From an uncultured Gammaproteobacteria bacterium (GTDB taxonomy: Bacteria > Pseudomonadota > Gammaproteobacteria > HK1): a DNA stretch of 64,000 nucleotides. The stretch lies in assembly GCA_958295835.1 (NCBI GenBank), contig OY282378.1:1505001-1569000 (forward strand), read 5' to 3'. Shown here in pieces: positions 29,109-37,929 of the stretch. The notes beneath the pieces are model-generated. The model saw only the letters and a list, made by a program, of their open reading frames with translations, did not search any database and was not told the origin of the DNA. Both the position numbers and the translations under genes were made by a program. Each line of letters starts with the position of its first letter. Positions within the stretch are counted from its first letter, which is position 1.

Positions 29109-29342
29109 ATGGGGTTCCGCCGAACCTTGATGATGACACGCCGCTGGTCCGGGGGCCACGCTCGGCTCCGGCCGGTGAGTGAGCGCGGGCCCAGCCACGG
29201 TGACGGGTCATCTTTCGGCCTGATGCTCCACGACCCCGAGGAAGAGCACGACTGCTTCTCCGACAACACCCACAACTCGCAATTTTGGCTATACGTTCGA
29301 CCGTCCAAGGCGTACCTGATTTCGTGGCGCTCACAGGAGTGA
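29109..29342 (+). pseudogene. Imelysin (M75 peptidase) family remnant
   Basis: A short frame contains LMLHDPEEEHDCFSDNTHNS, which closely resembles the conserved 'EDEHSCFSDNTH' block of imelysin-type iron-regulated periplasmic proteins. The sequence on either side does not continue the family in any single frame, and the complete protein is over 350 residues. This is a fragment left by deletion inside the island. Confidence 0.5.
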
Positions 29343-29376
29343 CGGAGAGGGTGGAGCCGGTCACCAGCGAAGTCAG

Positions 29377-30369
29377 TCAGCCCTGTCGGCGCGCACGCTC
29401 CACGCGGTCGAGCAGTTCGTCACCCGTCTCGCATTCGATGATCCACTCCCCGACCTCGGCCAGACGCTCCGCGTTCGCAAGGCCGTCCAACACCTCGGAA
29501 AGCCGCTCGGTCGTCTCCGCATCGAACTTGCGCGCCGCTTGGCGGCACATCAGTGCCCGCCGCCCTTCGGCCTGGCCTTGCTCGATACCCTGCGCTCGGC
29601 CCCGCTCGAACCACCGCGCTTCCCACTCCTTTGCCCGTGCTTCGTGCAACGTCGCCATGTCCCCTCCTTCCAATTCCCTCAGCGGCGGCAAGAGCTCGCC
29701 ATGACGTGTCAACGGTGAAAGCCGCGCCCATTCGTACAGCGCCTCCCTGAACCCCCGATCCCCCGGTCCGCGGAAGCGCCCGAACACCTCCCGCAGCCCC
29801 CGCAACAGCCCCGCCCCCGAAGGCGCATTCTCCAACTCGATGAGCGCCGACACCCGGTTCCCCGGCGGCAAATCCTGGGCGCCGAGCGCTCCCGCGTCAA
29901 TCAGGACGTAGCGTTGCGAAGGCTGGCACCGCGCCAGCCACCCCCCTCCCACCGGCGCCACCTCCACCGCCGCCGTCCAGCGCCGCTCGCCGTTGTAGAC
30001 CACGATGGGCAGCACCAGCGGCGACGTGCCTTCTTCGCGCAGCGCGCCGCGGCGGATCAGCTCCTGATGCACCAGGGCGGTATAGGACAGGATACGCGCC
30101 GGCATGGCCCGGTCGACCGACGACTGAAACTCCAGCATCACCAGTAACTCTTGCGCATGGCCGCGCGGCGCCGGATCGCGAAAGCGGATGTGCCACAGCA
30201 TGTCGCCGAGACGTCGGCGCAGGTCGCCGCCGACGTACTCGGTGGGGAGTTTTTCCAGCGTGGCGAAGTCGGGCGCGCGGGTCCAGCCTCCGGGCATGAA
30301 CCCGCGCAGCAGGTCCTCGACCATCCAGGGGAGGGAGAACAGCAATTTGTAGAAGGCATCGCTCCGCAT
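29377..30369 (-). CDS. Rpn family recombination-promoting nuclease / putative transposase
   Basis: A 330-residue PD-(D/E)XK protein. The N-terminus MRSDAFYKLLFSLPWMVEDLLRGF and the catalytic region PTEYVGGDLRRR with the E-x-Q element MLEFQSSVD are those of the Rpn/YhgA-like (PDDEXK_2) family; a C-terminal segment rich in charged residues follows. Rpn proteins are DNA endonucleases linked to RecA-independent recombination and, in recent work, to phage defence. The ATG at 30369 opens the conserved N-terminus. It is divergent from the NACHT gene by 412 bp and has the high GC of the core genome, unlike that gene. Confidence 0.85.
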   Translation of the reverse strand: MRSDAFYKLLFSLPWMVEDLLRGFMPGGWTRAPDFATLEKLPTEYVGGDLRRRLGDMLWHIRFRDPAPRGHAQELLVMLEFQSSVDRAMPARILSYTALVHQELIRRGALREEGTSPLVLPIVVYNGERRWTAAVEVAPVGGGWLARCQPSQRYVLIDAGALGAQDLPPGNRVSALIELENAPSGAGLLRGLREVFGRFRGPGDRGFREALYEWARLSPLTRHGELLPPLRELEGGDMATLHEARAKEWEARWFERGRAQGIEQGQAEGRRALMCRQAARKFDAETTERLSEVLDGLANAERLAEVGEWIIECETGDELLDRVERARRQG

Positions 30370-30781
30370 CACCCCACGGTAGCGCCGCCCCTCCCTCGAC
30401 CGGAATAGACGCAGGGTGCGTTGGCGGTAGGCAAACGGAGCACGCAGTGTGCGCCGGGACGCCGCAAGCTTCGAGCCTCTCATCCACGGGCGCTTGCTCG
30501 GTTCGGTCGGCCTCGGTGTGGCTCGCGCGGAAATCCGGCTCATCGCGGGGCTTCGCACCATGGTGCCGACTTCTGGCATAATGACCGCGGGCGGCGGTTT
30601 GCGCCCGTTGGCCGGCAATGTACCCGAGGGAGCGGCAGCCCCAAAGCGCAACCCAGGTTCCGGGCGACATCGAGCCCTCCGTCGGTGGGCCGTGCCTGTC
30701 ACCGATTCGGATCTGCTTGTTGACGACCGTCTGGCAACATGATGTGGCGTGCGATGATGACTACCATGGAGGTTGGGAGAG
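30370..30781. other. Divergent intergenic region, rpn to NACHT gene
   Basis: This 412-bp spacer holds no gene. Base composition changes here from GC-rich to the AT-rich style of the NACHT gene. An extended -10 element (TGG followed by CATAAT, 30578-30583) points toward the NACHT gene but lacks a good -35 box. GGAGG at 30766-30770 lies before the NACHT start. Confidence 0.4.
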
Positions 30782-33082
30782 ATGGCAACCACTTTTACTA
30801 TCAACGATGTGGAATTACTCGGATACACCAGTCCGAAAGATTTATCTATTGATGATCGATCTCCCTACGCGATCTTTGAAGCCACAGCCATTGCGGGTTT
30901 AGAAGAAATAAAGGCTAGATTTATCTATTTGAAATCCAATTGTACTCTTAATCATGCTCGTATCGCCCATCGCCAGAACGAATCATTATCCGAGCATACC
31001 TATGTTGTCAAACCAGCTTCTCTCCGGTTGACCGGCCATAGTCTCCGTGAAATATTCGGAAATAATATCCGTATCTCTGAATACGAAGAACTTGTATGGA
31101 AAAAACTCAAGGTTGTCTTCGATCAATATCTTGAATCTCTATCCGATGTGCCAACCGAAGAGTATTTCATATCGCCTCGTTCGACCAATAATGAGATTGA
31201 CGACCTTGAATCTTGGATGATTGATTACATGAGAGGTGGTAGGTCAGAAGATGATGGAACAGTCCTCGTCCTTTCCGCACATGCCGGAGTCGGTAAGACC
31301 ACTTTATCAAGATCCCTACTTCACGAACTAAGAAAACGTGCTACACGTGTCAAGACCATTCCAATATACGTTGAAGCCCAGCACTGGGGTAAACTTCATC
31401 TTGATTCCATTGATGAACTTTGGGATGTAATAGATAACTCTCTGAGGTCCTTTTCCAGTGGCTTGTCTTTGCGCGAAGATCTGTTCTACTACGCACTACG
31501 ACAAGGATATCTGTCTTTTATTTTCGATGGATTCGATGAACTTTGTGGCCACAAAACTTCTCAACTCGATGCCATAGCTGTGCTCCGGCAGCTTACCAGC
31601 ATCGCAGCTCAATCCGAGGCACGTATACTTGTAACAACACGTACATTGTATTGGGATTCTGAAATTGAAACACCACCCGATAATGTCAAGGTAGTAAAAC
31701 TCGACGCGTTCAACACGCAACAAGCTAAAGGTTATTTTAAGAAATACTTCCGCAGCACCCCATCCATGCAAAATCAGGCACTAAATGTATACAGAGAACT
31801 TGTTCGTGGTTCCCATAGACCTCGTCAAGATGGAGGTGTTAGAACTCAATTCGTAAATCTCCCTCTTTGTGTAGCAATGGTAGCTGACTACGTTAAAAGT
31901 GGCGGTGGTCCTATAACAGCAGATGCAAGGCGTGAATTACTTGAAGATTTTCTTCTTAATATATGTAGGCGGGAGAAGGAAAGGAAGAATCTGAGTACAT
32001 CAGAAGTAAATCAATTAACTAGCTTTCAAGAGCTTGCAGTTCTAGATGGGAAAAATATGAATCCGGAATTCGAATTCGAGATTCTGCAAGCTACTGATTT
32101 TGACGATCAGGACATCAACAAATTAGTAGATCATCCTCTCCTGCGACCTAGTGATAGTACTAAATATCGTTTTTCGTACGATTTCCTTGGGCCATATTTT
32201 CGTGCTTTGGCGATTGCCAAAGGGCTTGATGATTCAACTGAAAAATTATCTCAAATGATCGATATTATGGCCCGAGAGGCAGAAGGCAAAGGATATATTT
32301 CCGAACAACTATGCGGCATTTTGGAACCGAATTCTCTTGATAATGTAGCTCGTGTGTTTCAAGAAATTGTACCAAAGAATAAAGAAGCAGCATCGTTTTT
32401 GTTCCACATATGCAGAAATTTAATCGATGAAACGCAAGTTACCACGCGTGCCGAACGTTCGCAGCATTTGTTCAGTGCACTTGCCGGCACGGATTTTCTC
32501 AAAAACCGACTGATTAAACGATGGTCATTCTATGGTATTCTTGAGCGGTTGGATTTCAGGGGGATTACGTTCGATCAGTGTCGATTTGAAAGTGTCGCCT
32601 TCCGGCATTGCCTAGCAGATGAGACGACACGTTTTACTGATTGTATATTCACTGGAGATCTTGACATTAAACCAACCAGTGACTGGAGTAACGTCCATAG
32701 GGAGAGATGTCGAGATATTTTTCCAGCAAGTGTAGTGTGGGAGGAGATTCTAGGCAGAGCACTGGGTTCCAGAGAAGATAGAGTGTCGGAGATCTTGCGG
32801 GTCGCACTGAGTAGATTCTGGTATCATGGCAGACCTAGAATGAGCATGCGTTTGGACTATTGGAATAAGGGCGTTTTAGGCAAACGGAATCTGGCAGAGG
32901 AAATATTGGAGGCGATGTTAAAGGTGGGATTGGTACAGAAGGTCACGATCAGTGGTGTTTCCGAAGGCGGGATTGCATTTGACAAATCTTCCATGAATGA
33001 TCTCCGGAATTATATGGATAATCAACAGATACAAGGCAAGATCGGGGAAGTGTTTCGATTACTTGTAAACGCGGGTCAGTAG
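30782..33082 (+). CDS. NACHT-domain STAND ATPase, probable antiphage protein
   Basis: A 766-residue protein. Residues 1-150 form an unrecognised N-terminal region. A NACHT NTPase follows: Walker A AHAGVGKTT (166-174), Walker B FIFDGFDELCG (246-256, the D-x-x-D-E pattern typical of NACHT) and sensor ILVTTRTLYWD (282-292). A helical region comes next, then a short pentapeptide-like stretch near residue 600 (LDFRGITFDQCRFESVAF) and a C-terminal winged-helix-like segment. Bacterial NACHT proteins are known antiphage sensors that kill or arrest the cell. The gene is strikingly AT-rich with non-host codon use, so it was acquired. The ATG at 30782 is preferred over a TTG at 30773. No partner gene is evident. 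Confidence 0.85.
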   Translation: MATTFTINDVELLGYTSPKDLSIDDRSPYAIFEATAIAGLEEIKARFIYLKSNCTLNHARIAHRQNESLSEHTYVVKPASLRLTGHSLREIFGNNIRISEYEELVWKKLKVVFDQYLESLSDVPTEEYFISPRSTNNEIDDLESWMIDYMRGGRSEDDGTVLVLSAHAGVGKTTLSRSLLHELRKRATRVKTIPIYVEAQHWGKLHLDSIDELWDVIDNSLRSFSSGLSLREDLFYYALRQGYLSFIFDGFDELCGHKTSQLDAIAVLRQLTSIAAQSEARILVTTRTLYWDSEIETPPDNVKVVKLDAFNTQQAKGYFKKYFRSTPSMQNQALNVYRELVRGSHRPRQDGGVRTQFVNLPLCVAMVADYVKSGGGPITADARRELLEDFLLNICRREKERKNLSTSEVNQLTSFQELAVLDGKNMNPEFEFEILQATDFDDQDINKLVDHPLLRPSDSTKYRFSYDFLGPYFRALAIAKGLDDSTEKLSQMIDIMAREAEGKGYISEQLCGILEPNSLDNVARVFQEIVPKNKEAASFLFHICRNLIDETQVTTRAERSQHLFSALAGTDFLKNRLIKRWSFYGILERLDFRGITFDQCRFESVAFRHCLADETTRFTDCIFTGDLDIKPTSDWSNVHRERCRDIFPASVVWEEILGRALGSREDRVSEILRVALSRFWYHGRPRMSMRLDYWNKGVLGKRNLAEEILEAMLKVGLVQKVTISGVSEGGIAFDKSSMNDLRNYMDNQQIQGKIGEVFRLLVNAGQ

Positions 33083-33246
33083 CGCGTCTTCTGTGGCGCG
33101 GCCAGATGACTTGTCGTGCTGTGAGCGCGCATCTCCTGCAGCCAGTGTTGAACCCGCTCAACGCTGGTCGTTCCCAGGCAGGTCGAATTCTCGGATTACA
33201 CGGGCTCCCAAGGGCCGCGGATCGTCTGTTTGGTGAATCCACAGAT

Positions 33247-33699
33247 TCATCCCTTTGGCCGCCGTCCGATGCTGGCGACGTGTCCTGAAGGGCTCGCAGT
33301 TTCCCGCCGCATCTGGTCCAGGGCCGCGCGAGTCAGAAATCCGTTTTTCGTTCCTCCCTGCCGCTCCGCGTACGAATCAATGGCGCGCAGTACGCGGCGC
33401 GGAAGTATCACATCGACGTGTTCAGCTTCGTCGTCGAGCCTGAACAGATCGACCTCCACCATGCCCCGGATCCAACCCGCCAGATCGGGATCGCTCTGAT
33501 GCCGTGCCAGACTGCCCGGTGGGGGAATGGGTTTTCCGGTATCCAGTGCCGTCTCTATCCACAGCTCGACCGCCTCGGCCGCGTTCGCGTATGCCGCCTC
33601 CAGCGTATCGCCGGCGGAAAAGCACCCCGGCAGATCCGGCACGACGACTCCGAAGGCCGTCGTCTCATCCCCCGGCTCGATTGCAATCGGGAATTTCAT
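33247..33699 (-). CDS. hicB: HicB family antitoxin
   Basis: A 150-residue protein with the HicB fold: MKFPIAIEPGDETTAFGVVVPDLPGCFSAGDTLEAAYANA at the N-terminus (partial RNase H-like domain) and a ribbon-helix-helix at the C-terminus (HVDVILPRRVLRAIDSYAERQG, FLTRAALDQM). It should neutralise a HicA mRNA interferase and bind its promoter. The hicA partner just upstream on the same strand survives only as a decayed 3' end, so this antitoxin appears to be an orphan. Confidence 0.88.
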   Translation of the reverse strand: MKFPIAIEPGDETTAFGVVVPDLPGCFSAGDTLEAAYANAAEAVELWIETALDTGKPIPPPGSLARHQSDPDLAGWIRGMVEVDLFRLDDEAEHVDVILPRRVLRAIDSYAERQGGTKNGFLTRAALDQMRRETASPSGHVASIGRRPKG

Positions 33700-33709
33700 G
33701 CTCCTGTCC

Positions 33710-33806
33710 TCACGCCAGTCCCGCCTGCCTGCGCAGCTTGCGCACCAAAGCCTTTGCCCAGCTCCCTGCGCGGGTGCGGCACGTCGCGGGCGTCCGGTCC
33801 GCGATT
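33710..33806 (-). pseudogene. hicA: Decayed hicA toxin gene, 3' end only
   Basis: Minus-strand reading gives DVPHPRRELGKG in one frame, then after a one-base shift (an extra T in a TTT run) LVRKLRRQAGLA and a TGA at 33710. Joined, these match the HicA C-terminus (VPHP...LGKGLVRKI.RQAGL). The 5' two thirds are missing; the remnant begins immediately after the rsfS stop codon. It is both truncated and frameshifted. Confidence 0.7.
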
Positions 33807-34172
33807 TCAGGCGGACCCGGCTTTCAGCGGCGCCCGCGAGCGTTCAGCGCCTCCCCACAGCTTCTCGAGCTGGTAGGTCTCACGGGTGTCCGGGGTCATG
33901 ACGTGCAGCACGAGGTCGCCGAGGTCGACGAGCACCCATTCGCCCTCGCGCAACCCCTCCACCCCCAGGGGCCGGCAGCCCGCCGCTTTCGATTGCTCGA
34001 TGACGTGTTCGGCCGTGGCCTTGACGTGGCGTGCGGAGCGCCCGCTGGCGATGACCATCACGTCGGTGACGTCGGTCAATGCGTGGACGTCCAGTACGGT
34101 GATGCGTCGCGTCTTCCGATCGTCGAGGGCTTCGGTGACGAGGCGGGTCAGGGCTTCGGCACTGACGGGCAT
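33807..34172 (-). CDS. rsfS: Ribosome silencing factor RsfS
   Basis: A 121-residue protein of the RsfS/Iojap family that binds uL14 on the 50S subunit and blocks subunit joining under starvation. Conserved parts are ITVLDVHALTDVTDVMVIASGRSARHVKATAEHV, GVEGLREGEWVLVDLGDLVLHVM and ETYQLEKLWG. The ATG at 34172 gives normal length; another in-frame ATG at 34229 would add 19 residues (MPIDAEAPTLLA...) that look like a duplicated copy of the true start and overlap nadD. The last dozen residues after LEKLWGGAE are non-conserved and may derive from the island junction. Confidence 0.9.
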   Translation of the reverse strand: MPVSAEALTRLVTEALDDRKTRRITVLDVHALTDVTDVMVIASGRSARHVKATAEHVIEQSKAAGCRPLGVEGLREGEWVLVDLGDLVLHVMTPDTRETYQLEKLWGGAERSRAPLKAGSA

Positions 34173-34212
34173 GGAGCGCCTCTTCGATTCGGCGGCGAGG
34201 AGAGTCGGAGCT

Positions 34213-34920
34213 TCAGCATCGATGGGCATAGAGGTCCTCTCTGAGGATGATGTCGTGCACCCGGTCGGGCACGAGAAACCGGATCGATTCCCCGCGCGCA
34301 CGCAGCGATCGCACTCGGGTGGCGGAGATGTCCAGGACGGGGATATCGCGCACGCAGACGACGAACCCCGCGGGGGCGGTACGGATCGCTTCCGGGTCGT
34401 CGCGCCGTCGTGCGCGCAGAAAGCGCGCCACCGTGCCGTTCCGCGGCGGCGCGGTCGCGCCGGGGCGTTCCACGACGACGATATGGGCAAGTGCCGGTAT
34501 GCGTTCGAAGTCGATCCAGGCGTCGAGGCGGGAGAGTGCATCCATCCCCAGGATCAGGCATAGCGAAACGCCCGGGAGCTCCTCGCGCAGCTCCTGCAAG
34601 GTGTCGGCGGTCACCGTCGGCCCGGGGCGCAGAAGCTCGCGCCCGTCGGCTTCGAGCCCCGCGACGTCCGAGAGCGCTGCTTCGAGCAGCCGCATGCGCA
34701 CTTCGGGGCTCGCGACGGGCGGACCACGCAGCCGCGGGGCGGGGGCGGGGATCAGACGTACCGAGTCGAGACGCAGGGCGGCGCGCAGCTCCAGGGCGAG
34801 CCTGACGTGCGCGCAATGCACCGGATCGAACGTTCCGCCCAGCACCCCGATGGCCCGGGCAGGTGCGGACTCGCGAGGCGGCACGGATTCGGCCGTCGGT
34901 TCGGAGAGGGCCGCGGTCAT
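34213..34920 (-). CDS. nadD: Nicotinate-nucleotide adenylyltransferase
   Basis: A 235-residue enzyme converting nicotinate mononucleotide to deamido-NAD with ATP. The nucleotide-transfer motif GVLGGTFDPVHCAHVRLALE lies near residue 25 and the second signature ISATRVRSLRARGESIRFLVPD near the C-terminus. The ATG at 34920 is chosen; an earlier frame start at 34968 would add an unlikely 16 residues. Its 3' end overlaps the extra upstream rsfS ATG by 17 nt. The order holA-proA-nadD-rsfS is a variant of the usual gammaproteobacterial cluster. Confidence 0.92.
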   Translation of the reverse strand: MTAALSEPTAESVPPRESAPARAIGVLGGTFDPVHCAHVRLALELRAALRLDSVRLIPAPAPRLRGPPVASPEVRMRLLEAALSDVAGLEADGRELLRPGPTVTADTLQELREELPGVSLCLILGMDALSRLDAWIDFERIPALAHIVVVERPGATAPPRNGTVARFLRARRRDDPEAIRTAPAGFVVCVRDIPVLDISATRVRSLRARGESIRFLVPDRVHDIILREDLYAHRC

Positions 34921-35341
34921 CGTCCTGCCCCAACCCGGCGGAGCCGGAACCAGGCGCCTGTCGTGCACCCGGGATCGGCGCGTCCTGGGAGCACGGGCGT
35001 CCCGCCCGCATGAATTTTTCGCCGTGCAATCCCCGGCAACGCGAGCGGTCCACCCCCAAGAGCCTTTCGCCGCGGCCCCCCTGGGAACGCGGGCGTCCTA
35101 TCCACCTTCGTCATTCCCGCGTAAGCGGGAATCCAGGCATCCTGGGAACGCGGGCGGGCCGGAGGCGGTTGCCGGGAGGGAGGGAGCAGTGGGGCGGCCG
35201 TCGATCGGCCGCGGGCCGGTCCATCGGCGAGACGGGCGCGAATCCGTTCGGGACATGGCGCCGATCACCCTGCCTCCGGGCCGAGCCGTGCCGCGCGGCC
35301 GCCCCGGCCGCGAGGGCTGCGTCCGGAGATGCAGGCGTCGA
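34921..35341. other. Intergenic region with dispersed GC-rich repeats
   Basis: This 421-bp gap between proA and nadD holds no gene. It carries one copy of the palindromic element CATTCCCGCGTAAGCGGGAAT at about 35113-35133, flanked by several 'CTGGGAACGCGGGCG' elements (near 34985, 35090 and 35140). These are dispersed repetitive sequences; the first is the same type as the array upstream of lptE. Confidence 0.6.
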
Positions 35342-36820
35342 TCAGCCGCGTACCTGTCCGTTACCGAGCACGATGAACTTCCGCGTGGTGAGCCCTTCGA
35401 GGCCGACCGGCCCGCGGGCGTGCAGCTTGTCGGTGCTGATCCCGATCTCCGCCCCGAGCCCGTACTCGAAGCCGTCGGCGAAGCACGTCGGGGCGTTCAC
35501 CATCACCGAGCTCGAATCGACCTCGGCCATGAACCGGCGCGCGCGCGCCAGATCGTCGGTCACGATGGCGTCGGTGTGGCCGGAGCCGTAACGCCCGATG
35601 TGGGCCATCGCTTCGTCGATGCCGCCGACCACCCGCACCGCGAGGATTGCCGCGAGGTACTCCGTCTCCCAGTCCGCCTCCGTGGCCGGGACCGCATCCG
35701 CCACCAGGGCCCGGGTCTCCTCGCAGCCGCGGATCTCCACCCCCGCATCCGCGAGCCGCTCCGCCAGGGCCGGGAGCACCCGGGACGCGATGCCGCGCGC
35801 GACCAGCAGCGTCTCCATCGCCCCGCAGATTCCGTAGCGGTAGGTCTTCGCGTTGACCGCGACCGTAAGGGCCATGTCGAGGTCGGCGCGGTCGTCGATG
35901 AAGACGTGGCAGTTGCCGTCGAGGTGCTTGATGATCGGAACCTGGGCTTCACGGCCGATGCGCTCGATGAGCCCCTTGCCGCCCCTCGGCACGATGACGT
36001 CCACGTGCGAGTCCATGGCGATGAGTATCCCGACCGCGGCGCGATCGCTGGTCTCGACCACCTGCACTGCGTCGCGGGGCAGTCCCGCCGCCGCGAGCCC
36101 CTCGTGGATGCACCCGGCAATCGCGAGGTTCGACGCCAGCGCTTCGGAGCCGCCTCTGAGGATGGTCGCGTTGCCGGACTTCAGGCACAGCCCGGCGGCG
36201 TCGGCGGTGACGTTGGGCCGTGACTCGTAGATGATCCCGATCACCCCCAGCGGCACCCGCATCCGCCCCACCTGAAGGCCGGAGGGCCGCATCCGCATCT
36301 CGCCGATCTCGCCGACGGGATCCGGCAGCGCCGCGATCTGGCGCAGGCCCTCCGCCATCGACCGGATGCGCGCGTCGGTGAGCTCCAGCCGGTCGAGCAA
36401 CGGGGCGGCGAGGCCACCCGATCGTCCCCTGTCGAGGTCCTGGCGGTTCGCCGCCTGGATGGCTCGAGATTGATCGACGATCGCGTCGGCGACGGCGAAG
36501 AGGGCGGCGTTCTTGGCCTCGGTCGGCGCGCGGGCGAGAACCGCGGCGGCGGCGCGGGCCCGGGCGCCGAGGTCGAGCATGTAGGCGTTCAGATCTTCGG
36601 GCGTGGATTGCGTGGTGTCGCCCCGCGATTCCGCTGACGCGGAATCGCCGATGTCGTGCGAAGTGTCGCTGACCGGCGTGATCGCGCCGGCGCCTGACGT
36701 GCCGGCAGGGTGGGGGCGGGTCGTTCCGTGCGAAGCCGCGCCGGAGGTCGTGGCGCCGGCCGTCGTTGCCGTGGTCGTGGCGATGGGTCCGCTCTCCGGT
36801 GGGCGCGTGTCTACTGTCAA
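35342..36820 (-). CDS. proA: Gamma-glutamyl phosphate reductase
   Basis: The second proline-synthesis enzyme, reducing glutamyl-5-phosphate to the semialdehyde with NADPH. The catalytic cysteine lies in [15 protein letters not shown]; other conserved segments are [59 protein letters not shown] and [13 protein letters not shown]. The frame is open to a TTG at 36820 that overlaps the holA stop (TTGA), giving 492 residues with a Thr/Ala/Gly-rich N-terminal stretch of about 75. The only internal ATG (36580) would give 412 residues but cuts into the conserved [12 protein letters not shown] helix, so the upstream TTG is favoured. The exact start is uncertain. Confidence 0.9.
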   Translation of the reverse strand: MTVDTRPPESGPIATTTATTAGATTSGAASHGTTRPHPAGTSGAGAITPVSDTSHDIGDSASAESRGDTTQSTPEDLNAYMLDLGARARAAAAVLARAPTEAKNAALFAVADAIVDQSRAIQAANRQDLDRGRSGGLAAPLLDRLELTDARIRSMAEGLRQIAALPDPVGEIGEMRMRPSGLQVGRMRVPLGVIGIIYESRPNVTADAAGLCLKSGNATILRGGSEALASNLAIAGCIHEGLAAAGLPRDAVQVVETSDRAAVGILIAMDSHVDVIVPRGGKGLIERIGREAQVPIIKHLDGNCHVFIDDRADLDMALTVAVNAKTYRYGICGAMETLLVARGIASRVLPALAERLADAGVEIRGCEETRALVADAVPATEADWETEYLAAILAVRVVGGIDEAMAHIGRYGSGHTDAIVTDDLARARRFMAEVDSSSVMVNAPTCFADGFEYGLGAEIGISTDKLHARGPVGLEGLTTRKFIVLGNGQVRG

Positions 36821-37881
36821 TTATAGGGTGCGGCCCGGAGCGGTTTCACCCCGCACATCCCCAGCACGAGTCTTTCGAGACCGACCCAGGCGTCGGCCCG
36901 GGACCAGCGCACGACGGCGCCCGAGCGTGACGGCGCGCCCTTCAGGCAACGGTCCACGCCTTCGGCGATGTCGAGCAGTCCGATCCAGCCCCGGCGGGGC
37001 ATGCGGCGGAGGGCGCTCCGGAGAGCCTGCTTCCTTCTCCACCATCCGCCGGAGGCCATCCGCAGGGCGTCGTCGAAGCGGGCGCCGCCCTCGACACCGG
37101 CCGCGACGGCGCATACGCCGCGGATCGCCCAAGTGAGGGAGCCGAGGACGTGGAAGGGCTCGACCCCCTCTTCGCGAAGGACGTGCAGGATTCTCACGGT
37201 GCGCGCGCCGTCGCCTTGCAGGGCCGGGTCGATGAGGTCGAATGCGCCGAATCGTGCGCTGTCCGCGACGGTTCCCATGACGTCGTCCACCGTGATCGGG
37301 CGCCCTTCGACGAGCAGGTGAAGCTTGTCGATCTCCTGCGCGCAGGCGAGGAGGTTCCCCTCGCTGCGTTCCGCGAGCGCCGCGGCGGCGTCGCGTTCGA
37401 AGGCGATGCCGCGCACCGCGCTCCGATCGACGATCCAGCGCGGGAGGTCGTGGCCCCGGACGGGGTACACCTCGATCACGTCGCCGGCGCCTTCCAGTGC
37501 CTTGAACCACTTCGTGGAGGTGGAGCGGCGGTCGAGTCGAGCGCAGGACAGCAGCAGCACCAGGTCCGGCGGCGGGTTCGCCGCATATTGTGCGAGGCTC
37601 GGTCCGCCGTCCCTGCCGGGCGAGCCGCCCGGGACCCTCAGGTCGATGAGCCTTCGCTCTGCAAACAGGGAGAGGCTCGCGGCGTGGGTCTGCAGCTCAC
37701 TCCAGTCGAAGCCGGACTCGGCGTGCAGCACGATGCGCTCCGCGAATCCGGCCGCCCGTGCGGCAGAGCGGATCGCGTCGAGGGATTCCTCGCGTTGCAG
37801 GGGTTCGTCGCCGTGGACGACGTAGACGCTCGCGAGGCCGCGAGCGAGATGACGTTCGAGCTGCTCGGGCCGGACGCGCAC
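36817..37881 (-). CDS. holA: DNA polymerase III delta subunit
   Basis: A 354-residue clamp-loader subunit that opens the beta sliding clamp. Family features are [20 protein letters not shown] at the start, the [12 protein letters not shown] stretch, [20 protein letters not shown] near residue 175 and [18 protein letters not shown] near 210, with the helical collar domain at the end. No functional Walker A is expected in delta, and none is seen. Its stop overlaps the proA TTG start, and lptE lies 48 bp upstream, so lptE-holA-proA look co-transcribed. Confidence 0.92.
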   Translation of the reverse strand: MRVRPEQLERHLARGLASVYVVHGDEPLQREESLDAIRSAARAAGFAERIVLHAESGFDWSELQTHAASLSLFAERRLIDLRVPGGSPGRDGGPSLAQYAANPPPDLVLLLSCARLDRRSTSTKWFKALEGAGDVIEVYPVRGHDLPRWIVDRSAVRGIAFERDAAAALAERSEGNLLACAQEIDKLHLLVEGRPITVDDVMGTVADSARFGAFDLIDPALQGDGARTVRILHVLREEGVEPFHVLGSLTWAIRGVCAVAAGVEGGARFDDALRMASGGWWRRKQALRSALRRMPRRGWIGLLDIAEGVDRCLKGAPSRSGAVVRWSRADAWVGLERLVLGMCGVKPLRAAPYN

Positions 37882-37929
37882 GCTACGCGGGGTCCTCCCG
37901 GGTTGGCGCGTGGTTCGGACGACCCATGG

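Larger units (their letters stand above)
28441..33806. other. Genomic island inserted between rsfS and rlmH
   Basis: In related genomes rsfS and rlmH are adjacent. Here 28441-33806 contains a conserved hypothetical gene, an imelysin remnant, an Rpn-type nuclease, a very AT-rich NACHT gene, hicB and a decayed hicA. The hicA debris directly follows the rsfS stop codon, so the right junction lies at or within the end of rsfS. No integrase, IS element or clear flanking repeat was found. Confidence 0.65.

Noticed and set aside
36815..36820. TTGACA on the minus strand at the holA-proA overlap as a -35 box
   Set aside because: No matching -10 hexamer 16-18 bp downstream; the bases are better explained as the overlapping TTG start and holA stop.
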